A DNA stretch of 41,820 bases from Desulfobacteraceae bacterium (lineage in GTDB: Bacteria > Desulfobacterota > Desulfobacteria > Desulfobacterales > Desulfobacteraceae). How positions within the stretch are numbered: position 1 is the first letter of the stretch; the number at the start of each line of letters is the position of its first letter. The notes beneath the pieces are model-generated. The model was not told the origin of the DNA and searched no databases. It saw nothing but the letters and a program-made list of their open reading frames with translations. The translations under genes and the position numbers were made by a program. Location: assembly GCA_024227235.1 (NCBI GenBank), contig JAAEKY010000607.1:1-41820 (forward strand), given 5' to 3'. Shown piece after piece: positions 16,901 through 24,926 of the stretch.

Positions 16901-19362
16901 TTACAGATAGAATTAAATCTCAGCAGGAATTACGAAGAGCCAAAGAAAATGCAGAAGAAGCGTCAAAAACAACAAAAATTATAATGGAAAATCTTCAGGC
17001 TGGTGTGGTGTTAATTAACTGGGATACCCACATCATTGAACTGGTAAATAAAACAGCCTCTGATATGTTTGGCAGTCCCCCTGAAAATATTGTTGGGAAC
17101 TATTGTTATGAGTTCTTATGTCCAAAACAAAAAGGCCAGTGCCCCATTACCGATGTAAATGCAACCGTTGATAATTCTGAAAAATACATGCTCAATGTTC
17201 ATAAAGAAAAAATACCCATACTTAAAACAATAAACACGGTTGTTATGAATGGTCAGAAGTTTCTTCTAGAAAGTTTTGTAGATATTACAGAGCAGAAAAA
17301 CGCTGAGAATAATCTCATCAATGAAACCCGAAGGGCCAATGAAATGGCGATGGCGGCAGAGGCTGCAAATACTGCAAAATCAGAGTTTCTTGCCAATATG
17401 AGCCATGAAATTCGAACCCCGATTAACGGCGTTGTGGGTATGGCTGAAATTTTAATGGACAGTTCACTTGATGAGAATCAAAAAACATTTGTACAGACTA
17501 TTTCTTCAGAAGCTGATTCCCTTTTAGGCATCATAAATACAATTCTTGATTTTTCAAAAATAGAAGCCGGGAAATTGGAGCTTGAAGAAATAGGATTTGA
17601 TTTGAGGAAAATATTTGAAAACCTTTCGGAAGTGCTAAATATTAGAGCTGAAAAAAAGGGACTGGATTTTCTTTCTTTTCTGGATACAGACATACCGACA
17701 GATCTAAAAGGAGATCCGGGTAGGCTCCGCCAAATTTTTATGAACCTTGTGGGAAATTCACTCAAGTTTACAAATAAGGGTGAAATATTTATAAAAGGGA
17801 CAAAAATTACAGAAACAGCTGATCGGGTCACTATCAGGTTTGAGGTACAAGACACAGGTATTGGTATCCCTTTTGAAAAACAAGACCGGATTTTTGACAG
17901 TTTTTCACAGGCAGATGGTTCAACAACACGGAAATATGGCGGAACCGGACTTGGTACTACCATATCAAAACAATTGGTTGAGCTGATGGGAGGGGAAATT
18001 GGCCTTGAAAGTAAAAAAGGAAAAGGATCTAAATTTTGGTTTACGATTAATGTGAAAAAGTGGGGATCAAAGAGCCAACAAGAAAAGGGTGTGGATATTA
18101 ATCTGGAAGGACTGATTATTCTTGTTGTTGATTCAAATAAAACGCATCAATTTATTATTTCTAAGTATTTAGAAACATTTGGATGCAAAGCCCTTTCAGC
18201 CTTGAATATTGAAGATGCAATGCGTATCCTTGAAAAACAAGACTCAAACCAGAAAATAGATTTAATCCTGACAGATTTCTATTTTTCTGAAATAAACGGC
18301 TTTGAATTTGCAGAGCATATTCGCAAGTCAAAATTATATATTGAAATTCCTATAGTATTATTGACATCAGTCGGATCAGTCGGGGATGGTAAACGGTGTA
18401 GGGAAATTGGAATTCAAGGTTATTTATCTAAGCCTGTAAAAAAAATAGATTTAGGAATGACAATTGCATCAGTTCTGGGTGTCATTAAGGAATTGCCCCA
18501 TAATGAAAAACCGTTGATCACAAAACATTCTATTGAAGAATCTGAGAGAAAAGATTTACAAATTCTGGTTGCTGAAGATTATCCTACCAATCAGCAGATT
18601 GCAATAAAACATTTGAATAGCGCAGGGTTTAGAGTCGTTTTAGCGGAAAACGGGGCCCAGGCAGTCTCGTTATTTAAGACAAAACAATTTGACCTTATTC
18701 TTATGGATATTCAGATGCCGGAAATGGATGGATATGAAGCCACAAAAAAAATTCGGGAGATAGAAAAAAAATTATCGAAAGATTTTGGAAAAGTCTTACG
18801 AACACCTGTCATAGCCATAACAGCCCATGCCATGCGGGGATATAGAGATAAGTGTATTCAGGCAGATATGGATGACTATCTGGCAAAGCCTTTAAAAAAG
18901 AAAGAATTGATTTCAACAGTTGAAAAGTGGATATACCCAGATCAAGACGGAAACCGCTCAACAAACCCAAAGACAAATACTATAGATAAAAATATTAATT
19001 CTTCAAATCTTAAACAGTCTTCTGATTTGCCAATTGATATGGAAAAAGCAATTATAGAATTTGAAAATGATGAAGAATTCTTAAATGAAATTCTTTATGA
19101 ATTTTTGGGAAATGTAGAAAAACAATTCGTGTCGATCCGAGCAGCTATTTCAGTAGATGACTTTCAAATAATAGAAGAACAAAGTCATGCAATCAAAGGC
19201 GGTGCAGCTAATTTGACAGCCATGGCCTTGTCAGATGCTGCTTCCAATCTTGAAATGGCAGGGAAAAATCAAGATATAAATAATATTGAAGAGATATTTG
19301 GCAAATTGGAAGTTGTTTATAAACAGTTTAGTCAATATGTAAAACAGTTTATAAGTGCCTGA
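13903..19362 (+). CDS. Giant hybrid histidine kinase (triplicated N-terminal domain, PAS-GAF-PAS-PAS-HisKA-HATPase-REC-REC-HPt)
   Basis: A 1819-residue cytoplasmic phosphorelay kinase; no membrane segment is seen. The N-terminus holds three diverged copies of a domain of about 140 residues, not recognised (about 22-165, 195-335, 350-490). Next come a coiled segment, PAS (566-680), GAF (about 724-885), PAS (about 888-1010), PAS (about 1025-1135), and HisKA with His1168 in NMSHEIRTP. HATPase_c (about 1265-1385) has G2 GGTGLGTTISKQL, where L-A is commoner than T-T. Receiver 1 has Asp1458 but only one of the two usual N-terminal acids (VVDSNK). Receiver 2 is canonical with Asp1602 (MDIQMP). A C-terminal HPt has His1762 (HAIKGGAANL). 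The complete relay set suggests multi-step phosphotransfer, with output by an unknown partner since no DNA-binding domain is present. It follows purN by 17 bp with an AAAGGA ribosome site. Confidence 0.93.
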   Translation: MDDPVGSKKVCPITGFSIMSNPEWAYEGKKGGFKIEVSLIGKRILYAKPRGHVFNDDQVQSISLQASIAETAIGENEPFIQIQDWKELKGASNRARQNYIDYLTDNDQVMGVIFCNTSFMFKMSIKLGKRLNMVPYPVHIADDYDQAIKTAQILLEKWKVSNKKEDSLLPFIFSPLDSDKTDCKITGLEIVKKLEWTDIEIVKDYFCTFKLIGKSIVHVSLSGEITPEGTHRLIQIHDKFMSDMGLSNKKYAEVRECSNVIGGPFQKSRFKLMEFVSRESQTNGLVGLWYYNFPQLIINTFRAGYKLKDTDAPIKIVNTYKDAIKQSVSALRENSVEIETLDFSKQRFSKSDWLLKREGSSIKFEIIGDDIIYSEPHGILKEEYVDELFVIYQKVIKEGGFDKDRPYYRLLNWENFEGTHWRARKKYISQAKDINKLHPSPLSVVYGMNSFMSLMMNMTKPFLPFETLTAINFQHALELIEKDRAFIKNKTEKSPDQGFDVKIDKYKYQLLKVMGSLDWDQKGIQEQKIDDAHPFKEVFDAVSIIKADLDSVFEERNEAEIKLKQSEEKYRNIIENIDDGYYEADLKGNLLFINERFSRIFGYSKSEFDMVNYSQIMDKKTAKSFLQAYNKVYKTKQPITDFGYKMLTKDGKKLYGEASISLKYGMDGTITGFCGITRDRTEKKALEDELIKHRDDLEKMIAQRTKELQEEIIQKEYAKKVNSSIFNISAAVTTSQSLDELCPLIHKYLDDIVDIPNFYIGIYEPKKDKILIIFNSDKYHGNIFQMNDISKTKSLASEVVLKSKPLLVRDQEIIDWSKEKDFVGHISKNWLGVPLISQDRTMGIMAGQSYEDPDHFTDHDLNILVSVSNQVALAIERQQALDDLHEREEKYGKLIKTTSAGYWQIDENYLTIEVNQAMCNMIGYEEDEMIGRPPFDFFDKQSIKNVKEITTKENAQTANISYEVTFIKKDNQLLHSKVDARRSFNENGDFAGSFVFVTDITDRIKSQQELRRAKENAEEASKTTKIIMENLQAGVVLINWDTHIIELVNKTASDMFGSPPENIVGNYCYEFLCPKQKGQCPITDVNATVDNSEKYMLNVHKEKIPILKTINTVVMNGQKFLLESFVDITEQKNAENNLINETRRANEMAMAAEAANTAKSEFLANMSHEIRTPINGVVGMAEILMDSSLDENQKTFVQTISSEADSLLGIINTILDFSKIEAGKLELEEIGFDLRKIFENLSEVLNIRAEKKGLDFLSFLDTDIPTDLKGDPGRLRQIFMNLVGNSLKFTNKGEIFIKGTKITETADRVTIRFEVQDTGIGIPFEKQDRIFDSFSQADGSTTRKYGGTGLGTTISKQLVELMGGEIGLESKKGKGSKFWFTINVKKWGSKSQQEKGVDINLEGLIILVVDSNKTHQFIISKYLETFGCKALSALNIEDAMRILEKQDSNQKIDLILTDFYFSEINGFEFAEHIRKSKLYIEIPIVLLTSVGSVGDGKRCREIGIQGYLSKPVKKIDLGMTIASVLGVIKELPHNEKPLITKHSIEESERKDLQILVAEDYPTNQQIAIKHLNSAGFRVVLAENGAQAVSLFKTKQFDLILMDIQMPEMDGYEATKKIREIEKKLSKDFGKVLRTPVIAITAHAMRGYRDKCIQADMDDYLAKPLKKKELISTVEKWIYPDQDGNRSTNPKTNTIDKNINSSNLKQSSDLPIDMEKAIIEFENDEEFLNEILYEFLGNVEKQFVSIRAAISVDDFQIIEEQSHAIKGGAANLTAMALSDAASNLEMAGKNQDINNIEEIFGKLEVVYKQFSQYVKQFISA

Positions 19363-19441
19363 AAAATTGATCAAAAATCAAGAGATATTGTTATTCGATT
19401 GAATTTTATTTTTGGTATCCACAAGATTTTCTGTAGTGAAT

Positions 19442-19579
19442 TTCCATAATGATTTTTTAATAACGAGTAAAGTAGTTGTATCCTCTATTGGAGAACCAAC
19501 AAAAAAAGGAATGGATGAGTATATGACAAAACCGGTCAAAAAGGATGCTTTGGTTGAAAAAATCAAACAAGTATTTTGA
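19442..19579 (+). pseudogene. Receiver-domain C-terminal remnant
   Basis: The plus-strand frame ending at TGA 19577-19579 reads VVVSSIGEPTKKGMDEYMTK, then PVKKDALVEKIKQVF. G-M-D-x-Y-x-x-K-P-V is the hallmark end of a response-regulator receiver (conserved Lys and cis-Pro). There is no start codon with a ribosome site and no phospho-acceptor segment. It lies between the giant kinase and a convergent kinase gene. It may be what remains of a third receiver or of a separate response-regulator gene after a deletion. Confidence 0.6.
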
Positions 19580-19603
19580 AACATTGATCGCGAAGGATAT
19601 TGA

Positions 19604-21310
19604 TTAAGATAAAACCGAATTAATCGCCTTTAAAAGATTTTCCTTTTGGATCGGCTTGGAAACATAACCGTCCATACCTGATTTTAGAAACCGTTCTTTA
19701 TCGCCCTTCATGGCATTGGCTGTTAAAGCGATGATTGGAATGTGCTTTTTGCTGTTCTTTTCAAGCAACCGAATTTCCTTCGTGGCTTCTTCTCCATCCA
19801 TAACCGGCATTTGAATATCCATTAAAATTAGATCGAACCGTTCTTTTTCGAGTAATTGAAGTGCTTTTTGCCCATTGGTACCAATGGTAATTGAATGGCC
19901 CATTTTTTTTAACATTATGGAGACGACTTTTTGATTTACAACGTTATCTTCAACTAATAAAATTTTTAAATTTGACAGTTTTTTAAATAGATTTTTTTTG
20001 TTTGGCTCAATTGTTTTTGTCGGTTTATCAGGCTTCTTGACAGGTTGATTTTTAAACTTTATTGTAAACCAAAAAACAGAGCCTTTGTTAATTTCACTGG
20101 AAAAGCCTATCTTCCCCCCCATTAATTCAGCCAGCTGTTTTGATATAGCAAGGCCTAATCCTGTACCACCGAATTTTCGTGTGGTGGAAGAATCTACTTG
20201 GGAAAATAATTGAAACAATTTTTCAGTTTTGTCTTTTGGGATACCAATCCCTGTATCTTTTACTTCAAATATAAGTAAAAGTTCTTTTTTAGTTGTCTTT
20301 TTTATCTGGATATTTACAAAAATTTTGCCTTCATCAGAAAATTTTATGGCATTCCCGAGAAGGTTTATCAGGATCTGGCGGATTCGTGTGGGATCTCCGG
20401 CTAGGCGATCGGGGATATTTTTTTCAATAAGATAAAATAACTCAAGCTTTTTTTTAAACGCTTTTGGAGCAACTGTGTCAATAACAGCATCCATCATATC
20501 TTTAATATTAAAATCAATGGTTTCTATTGAAAGTTTGCCTGCTTCAATCTTTGAGAAATCCAAGATATCATCGATTAAAGTCAACAACGCGTTTGCACTT
20601 TGTGTCGTGGAGGTTACATACTCTTTTTGCTCTTTTGATAACGCCGTGTCTGAAAGGAGATCCAGCATTCCAATAACCCCATTCATAGGTGTTCTAATCT
20701 CATGCGACATGTTGGCTAAAAATTCTGATTTGGTTTTGTTTCCCGCCTCGGCAACTTTTCTAGCCGTTACCAGGTCTTTGGTCTGTCTTTTGATTTCAGA
20801 TTTTAATAATTGAGCATATTTTTCATGCTGTGCATAATTTTCAGCATGAATATCCATATTCTTTTTTCCGAGCAGCCGTATTTTTCTATTCATCTGTTCT
20901 TTTCTTGTTTGAGCGATTTCTCTTTCTTCTCTTAAAGTTTGCTCAATGAAAAAGGAATCAATAACAATCGAAATCATTTGTTTGGCAAAATTAATACCCG
21001 AAGCATTTAATTTGGGGAAATCGATTAAAAGGGTTGAATCTAATGGCTTTATATTATATGCGAGTGAGGTTCCATCTTCCCCGCTTAGTTTAAAAATAAA
21101 TGGGTCGGTTGTTGTTTTTATATTCTGTTTAAGTTTTTCTTTGAGTGTTATATCAAGTTTTAAAGAATGTTTTGATGTGGCCATGTTTTTATCATCATGA
21201 ATGAGGCAAAATCGATAGTGTGGCAGTTTTGTTTCAATAAAGTGGGAAAATTTTTTTAAATCGTCTTTCTTTTTATCGAAATTTTCAAAAACGTTTTCTA
21301 TTAAATTCAT
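19604..21310 (-). CDS. Hybrid histidine kinase with receiver domain
   Basis: A 568-residue soluble kinase. Residues 1-120 are an unrecognised N-terminal region with no membrane helices, followed by a coiled coil (about 125-190). HisKA has His203 in [12 protein letters not shown]. HATPase_c (about 245-370) has the N box ([13 protein letters not shown]), G1 (DTGIGIP), F (LFQLFSQVD) and G2 ([13 protein letters not shown]). The C-terminal receiver (about 440-566) has Asp498 ([11 protein letters not shown]), Thr in ALTANAM and Lys in VSKP. All phosphotransfer residues are intact. It starts 3 bp after the stop of the HDOD gene, so the two form an operon and probably act in one pathway, with the HDOD protein as a likely regulator or output. 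The receiver shows no attached effector. Confidence 0.92.
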   Translation of the reverse strand: MNLIENVFENFDKKKDDLKKFSHFIETKLPHYRFCLIHDDKNMATSKHSLKLDITLKEKLKQNIKTTTDPFIFKLSGEDGTSLAYNIKPLDSTLLIDFPKLNASGINFAKQMISIVIDSFFIEQTLREEREIAQTRKEQMNRKIRLLGKKNMDIHAENYAQHEKYAQLLKSEIKRQTKDLVTARKVAEAGNKTKSEFLANMSHEIRTPMNGVIGMLDLLSDTALSKEQKEYVTSTTQSANALLTLIDDILDFSKIEAGKLSIETIDFNIKDMMDAVIDTVAPKAFKKKLELFYLIEKNIPDRLAGDPTRIRQILINLLGNAIKFSDEGKIFVNIQIKKTTKKELLLIFEVKDTGIGIPKDKTEKLFQLFSQVDSSTTRKFGGTGLGLAISKQLAELMGGKIGFSSEINKGSVFWFTIKFKNQPVKKPDKPTKTIEPNKKNLFKKLSNLKILLVEDNVVNQKVVSIMLKKMGHSITIGTNGQKALQLLEKERFDLILMDIQMPVMDGEEATKEIRLLEKNSKKHIPIIALTANAMKGDKERFLKSGMDGYVSKPIQKENLLKAINSVLS

Positions 21311-21313
21311 AGT

Positions 21314-22162
21314 TTAATCCTGATCCAGAGAAAAAATTTCTTTTGCCTTTTTTATTTCTTCAGGCAAATCAATGAGAATTGTTTTATAATCTTTAATTGA
21401 ATCGTGCATATGGTTTAATAACGCTTCAGAAAGATGGATTTCCGTCTTTGGTAAAGGCATATAATTTAAGCGGTATGCAAGGTATTCTGATATTTGAAGT
21501 ATCCCAGTAAGACTTTTAGGGTCAGCATCTAATTTCTTATGGTGGAATTCAATGGCCTCTTGCACTTCAAGGGGAAATTTCCAGTTGTGGGCAAGCAGAG
21601 CACCTACTTTTGTATGGTCTGTTCGAATGATTTTTCTTTCGTGAATATCGATTTGTTTTTTTCCCAGAGCAAAACAATCGCATGCTTTTATGAAAAGGTC
21701 CGGCACGATCTGGTTTTCTATAATCATACCGATATCATGGATTAAGCCGCATAAAAATGCATTTTCTCCTTTTTTCTCAAAAATTCTTTCGCTAATCATC
21801 TGAGAGCAGATACCTACGGCAGCAGAATGAACCCAAAGACCAGTTACTGAAAAATTGGGTCTATCTTTCGTGTTTTTTAGGATATTTTTAAGAATGTCCA
21901 TTACAATCATATTTCTTAAATTATCCATGCCGACAAATGCAACAGCCTCTGCTATGCTGTCAACTTTTGTGACAAGTGAATAATATGGGCTGTTTACGTT
22001 TTTTAAAAGACTTAAAGTAAGGGTGGGATCCAGTCGGATAACTTCTTCAAAATCAATGAGGCTATTGGTATCATCAGAAATCATCTGGGTTAAGCGAATG
22101 GCTACATTGGGTAATGTTTTCATTGCTTCTAATTGTTTTAATATGGTGCTTGCATTTGGCAT
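21314..22162 (-). CDS. HDOD-domain signalling protein
   Basis: A 282-residue protein with the HDOD fold. The N-terminal part reads LKQLEAMKTLPNVAIRLTQM, DPTLTLSLLKNVNSPYYSL and AVAFVGMDNLRNMIV. The middle keeps an HD-like helix pair (HSAAVGICSQMIS; AFLCGLIHDIGMIIENQ; EAIEFHHKKLD). HDOD proteins are usually non-catalytic relatives of HD hydrolases that act in two-component, c-di-GMP or chemotaxis signalling. Here the H-D pair in LIHDIG survives but other metal ligands are uncertain, so activity is undecided. It is the first gene of a two-gene operon with the hybrid kinase. A TATAAT lies about 28 bp before its ATG; no clear ribosome site is visible. Confidence 0.88.
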   Translation of the reverse strand: MPNASTILKQLEAMKTLPNVAIRLTQMISDDTNSLIDFEEVIRLDPTLTLSLLKNVNSPYYSLVTKVDSIAEAVAFVGMDNLRNMIVMDILKNILKNTKDRPNFSVTGLWVHSAAVGICSQMISERIFEKKGENAFLCGLIHDIGMIIENQIVPDLFIKACDCFALGKKQIDIHERKIIRTDHTKVGALLAHNWKFPLEVQEAIEFHHKKLDADPKSLTGILQISEYLAYRLNYMPLPKTEIHLSEALLNHMHDSIKDYKTILIDLPEEIKKAKEIFSLDQD

Positions 22163-22189
22163 TATTTTTAGAATATTACAGTCGTTTTC

Positions 22190-22195
22190 ATTATA
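22190..22195 (-). promoter_or_regulatory. Possible -10 box of the HDOD/kinase operon
   Basis: On the minus strand the sequence is a perfect TATAAT. It would start transcription about 20 bp before the HDOD start codon. No good -35 hexamer is seen at the right distance, so an activator may be needed, or this may be chance in AT-rich DNA. Confidence 0.35.
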
Positions 22196-22407
22196 TTTGC
22201 AGGTTTTTTAAAGTGCGTCTTTTTTTAATTATATACGTATTTATCATCTATAGAGAATATATAAATCAAAGAGCAGTTTTATATATTCTGAAATTGATCG
22301 CCTTTTCATGAAACTTTGAAAAATGTTAGAAAATATTTATATTAATGAATAAGCGTATTGCCGAATTTCTAGCATAATTCTATATTAAAAGAAATAATAA
22401 TGCAATA

Positions 22408-22429
22408 GGGAAAGCTTAGGGAAAGCTTA
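22408..22429. repeat. Two tandem 11-bp repeats after the TraB-family gene
   Basis: GGGAAAGCTTA occurs twice in a row. Each copy contains the palindrome AAGCTT, so the pair can fold as a 6-bp stem with a 5-base loop just past the stop codon of the minus-strand TraB gene. It might help end transcription, but no U tract follows. The rest of the 269-bp gap (22163-22431) is AT-rich with no gene. Confidence 0.5.
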
Positions 22430-22431
22430 GA

Positions 22432-23649
22432 TTAATTAAGTAATTTAGCTATTAATGGAAATGCTGTAAAGGTTCCTATAGTTGACCCAAGATTGGTAAA
22501 GACAACAACTAAAAGAATCCGTGTGACATTATTCCGCCAAAATCCTTTTATAGAACCGATATCATTAGGAATGGCTTCAAGATCTTTTACTTTAGGCTTT
22601 CTTAAAAAAGCTTCCACAAGGCCGGAGACCCAACCTGCAGCAATCATAGGGTTTAATGAAGTCAAAGGCGCAGCAAGAATGGATGATAAAATCGTCAATG
22701 GATGGGCCAGGGCAAGAATGGCACCAATCCCTGCAAAAGTACCATTTGCAGCCACCCATATCCAGATCATATCGGTTCCTGTATTTTTTCCTTCCATTAG
22801 AAAACCTGCGACAAACAAAGAGAGTATAGCCAAAGGAATCGCCCACTTTAAAGTTTTTCCGGCTTTACCAGAAGGGGGGATAGTATTCAGCTCATCAAGG
22901 TCTATTTTTTCATTGTTTGAAAGATATCTTTTAATCCCGGGTGCATGTGCAGCGCCTACAACAGCTACTATTTTTTTACCAGGTGCTGTTCTGATTTTTT
23001 CAGCCAGGAACTGATCTCTTTCATTGATAAGAGATTTTTCAATAATAGGGTGAGTCTTTTTTACATCAGCTAAAAGCGTTTGCAGTATATCTTCTTGTTT
23101 CATCTTTTCGATATCTTCTTCTTCGATCTCATCAGAAGCACCAAAAGAGAATATAAGGGAAAACATGAGTTTTAGTTTTTCCCACAAACCCATTCCTCTC
23201 CATACTCTTGAAAGTGTTGTCTGGATTTCACGATCTGATGGAATGATATCAGCATTGATTTCTTCTGCAGCTTTTATAGCGTTGATCATTTCCTGGCCAG
23301 GTTTAATGCCAAATTTATCTGCCATTTTTTTCTGGAAAGACGCCAAAAGAAGGTTGATGAACAACAACAATGCTTTTTTTTCTTTTATGATCTTTACGAT
23401 ATCCATGTTCCGCCACTTATCATTATCTTTGAGAGACGTAAGTCTTGTCTGACAAAGTTCAACACAGACGGTATCCGGGGTTTGTTCAAGAATGGTTTCT
23501 TCAACTAGTTTTGCGCTTTGCCTTGATACATGGGCTGTACCGATAAGAATAATTAGTTTTTCATTACAGGATATCTGGTCGATCATACTATCTTTTTTTT
23601 CATTATCAAGCTGGCCCACGTTATCCTTTTCGTCCTGAGAATTTTCCAT
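22432..23649 (-). CDS. TraB/PrgY-family membrane protein
   Basis: A 405-residue protein of the TraB family (named after enterococcal pheromone-shutdown proteins; related to the TIKI/GumN fold of putative metalloproteases). The N-terminal soluble domain has the family motifs LIGTAHVS near 35-42, a VCVELC box, and VVGAAHAPGI near 225-235, with the conserved Gly-x-x-His elements. The C-terminal third has about four hydrophobic segments (for example WAIPLAILSLFVAGFL and ILLVVVFTNLGSTIGTF), so it is anchored in the inner membrane. The biological role in bacteria is not established. No ribosome site is obvious before the ATG. It is divergent from the small gene at 23774 and not in an operon. Confidence 0.88.
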   Translation of the reverse strand: MENSQDEKDNVGQLDNEKKDSMIDQISCNEKLIILIGTAHVSRQSAKLVEETILEQTPDTVCVELCQTRLTSLKDNDKWRNMDIVKIIKEKKALLLFINLLLASFQKKMADKFGIKPGQEMINAIKAAEEINADIIPSDREIQTTLSRVWRGMGLWEKLKLMFSLIFSFGASDEIEEEDIEKMKQEDILQTLLADVKKTHPIIEKSLINERDQFLAEKIRTAPGKKIVAVVGAAHAPGIKRYLSNNEKIDLDELNTIPPSGKAGKTLKWAIPLAILSLFVAGFLMEGKNTGTDMIWIWVAANGTFAGIGAILALAHPLTILSSILAAPLTSLNPMIAAGWVSGLVEAFLRKPKVKDLEAIPNDIGSIKGFWRNNVTRILLVVVFTNLGSTIGTFTAFPLIAKLLN

Positions 23650-23737
23650 GAACTTTATAAACCTTTATAAATCAATTTAAAGTGAATCGTATTATAACCA
23701 TTATTACTTTCATGGCAATACAAAATAATCCAAATTC

Positions 23738-23766
23738 TTGACCTGAATAATTAGTTTTGGTATTCA
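23738..23766 (+). promoter_or_regulatory. Weak candidate promoter with a nearly leaderless start
   Basis: TTGACC (23738-23743), then 17 bases, then TATTCA (23761-23766). The ATG of the small gene is only 8 bp past the -10, and no ribosome site is visible, so the transcript could be leaderless. The -10 matches consensus at only 3 of 6 positions. Confidence 0.28.
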
Positions 23767-23773
23767 AGTTTTT

Positions 23774-23956
23774 ATGAAATCCATCGACGAACAGATATTA
23801 CGAGCGACAAAAGAGATTGTTGTTAAATTTATTGAAATGGGAAGGTTATCGCCATCTAACATGCATGAATCATTTAAAGATACGTATGCCACAATCAATG
23901 AAACTGTCAAAAAAAATGTAAACAAAGCTGCGCCTTCAAATGAGAAACAAGACTGA
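23774..23956 (+). CDS. Small conserved-looking helical protein (60 aa)
   Basis: The sequence runs MKSIDEQILRATKEIVVKFI, then EMGRLSPSNMHESFKDTYATINETVKKNV. It is helical and amphipathic, with an L-S-P-S turn in the middle. From memory, it resembles short deltaproteobacterial proteins and the N-terminal part of Ros/MucR regulators but lacks their zinc finger. No function can be assigned. Its stop overlaps the start of the next gene by 17 bp, which favours a real, translationally coupled gene. No Shine-Dalgarno sequence is present. Confidence 0.6.
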   Translation: MKSIDEQILRATKEIVVKFIEMGRLSPSNMHESFKDTYATINETVKKNVNKAAPSNEKQD

Positions 23957-24926
23957 AGATAGCTTTCCAAAAATAAAAGCTGGGATAAATCAGGGCCTTA
24001 AAAAAGGGGGGAAAGGATTTTTTTGGCTGTTAAAAATTATTCTTCCTATTTCCTTTGCCACAGCCTTGCTGGTTCACTTTGAGATTATTTATAAATTAGA
24101 TTTTTTGTTAACTCCGATAATGACGTGGCTATGCCTCCCTGCCTCTGCTGCGCTTGTCCTGATTATTGGCCTTTTTACCGGGATATATGGAACTGTAGCA
24201 GCGCTTAGTGTTATGCCTTTTTCAATGGAGCATATGATCCTGATCGCAATCTTTACATTGATATCTCACAATTTAATTCAGGAAAGTATGGTGCAGGGAA
24301 ATTCAGGAATCAATCCTGTTTTTGCAGCTTTTTTCAGATTGTTTATGGCATGTATTGTTACCTTTATTTGCGCAAAGATAATGGGTACAAGTCCAGAAAT
24401 TTTGGGGAATCAAGCCATAGAAGCTTATTCAGGAGAATCAAAACCCTTTATGCTAATGTTGAAGACTTGGGGATGGGGAACCTTAAAACTGATTCTTAAG
24501 ATTTTTTGTATTATCATGCCTTTAATGGTGATTCTTGAACTGGCAAAAACATTTAAAATTATAAATATTATAACCCAAATTACATCTCCTATTCTTTCAT
24601 TCATGGGATTAAATCGATCAACCGGGATGTTGTGGTTGACAGCATCAATATTTGGATTGGCGTACGGTTCAGCCGTTATTGTCGAAGAAACTCAATCAAA
24701 CGACTATAAGAATGAAGACTTAATCAAACTACATCTTTCCATTGGGATTAATCATGCGATGATTGAAGACCCTGTCCTGTTCTTGCCTTTGGGGCTGCCC
24801 CCATTTTGGTTATGGATTCCAAGACTTGTTGCTGCTATGATCGCGGCCTGGCTGTACTCAGCTTATATTTTTGCAAGGAGGTTTTATGCTAAGCGAGCTT
24901 GCCATAAAAAACTTTGCAATCATTGA
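23940..24926 (+). CDS. Nucleoside-recognition (Gate) domain membrane protein
   Basis: A 328-residue inner-membrane protein with about eight hydrophobic segments. The two halves resemble each other (GFFWLLKIILPISFATALLVHF near 28-49; ILKIFCIIMPLMVILELAK near 185-203), typical of the Gate/SpmA-like fold found in nucleoside transporters and spore-maturation proteins. A polar loop (SHNLIQESMVQGNSG) sits where substrate contacts are expected. The transported molecule is unknown. Its start overlaps the small gene before it, and its last 41 bp overlap recN, so the three genes form a tightly packed run. The ATG start has no strong ribosome site and may depend on coupling. Confidence 0.82.
   Translation: MRNKTEDSFPKIKAGINQGLKKGGKGFFWLLKIILPISFATALLVHFEIIYKLDFLLTPIMTWLCLPASAALVLIIGLFTGIYGTVAALSVMPFSMEHMILIAIFTLISHNLIQESMVQGNSGINPVFAAFFRLFMACIVTFICAKIMGTSPEILGNQAIEAYSGESKPFMLMLKTWGWGTLKLILKIFCIIMPLMVILELAKTFKIINIITQITSPILSFMGLNRSTGMLWLTASIFGLAYGSAVIVEETQSNDYKNEDLIKLHLSIGINHAMIEDPVLFLPLGLPPFWLWIPRLVAAMIAAWLYSAYIFARRFYAKRACHKKLCNH

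Noticed and set aside
19378..19584. Minus-strand 68-codon ORF
   Set aside because: It is the complementary shadow of the receiver remnant read on the plus strand, which has the recognisable motif.
22408..22429. Start of a CRISPR or larger tandem array
   Set aside because: Only two 11-bp units and no spacers; no CRISPR-like array occurs anywhere in the window.
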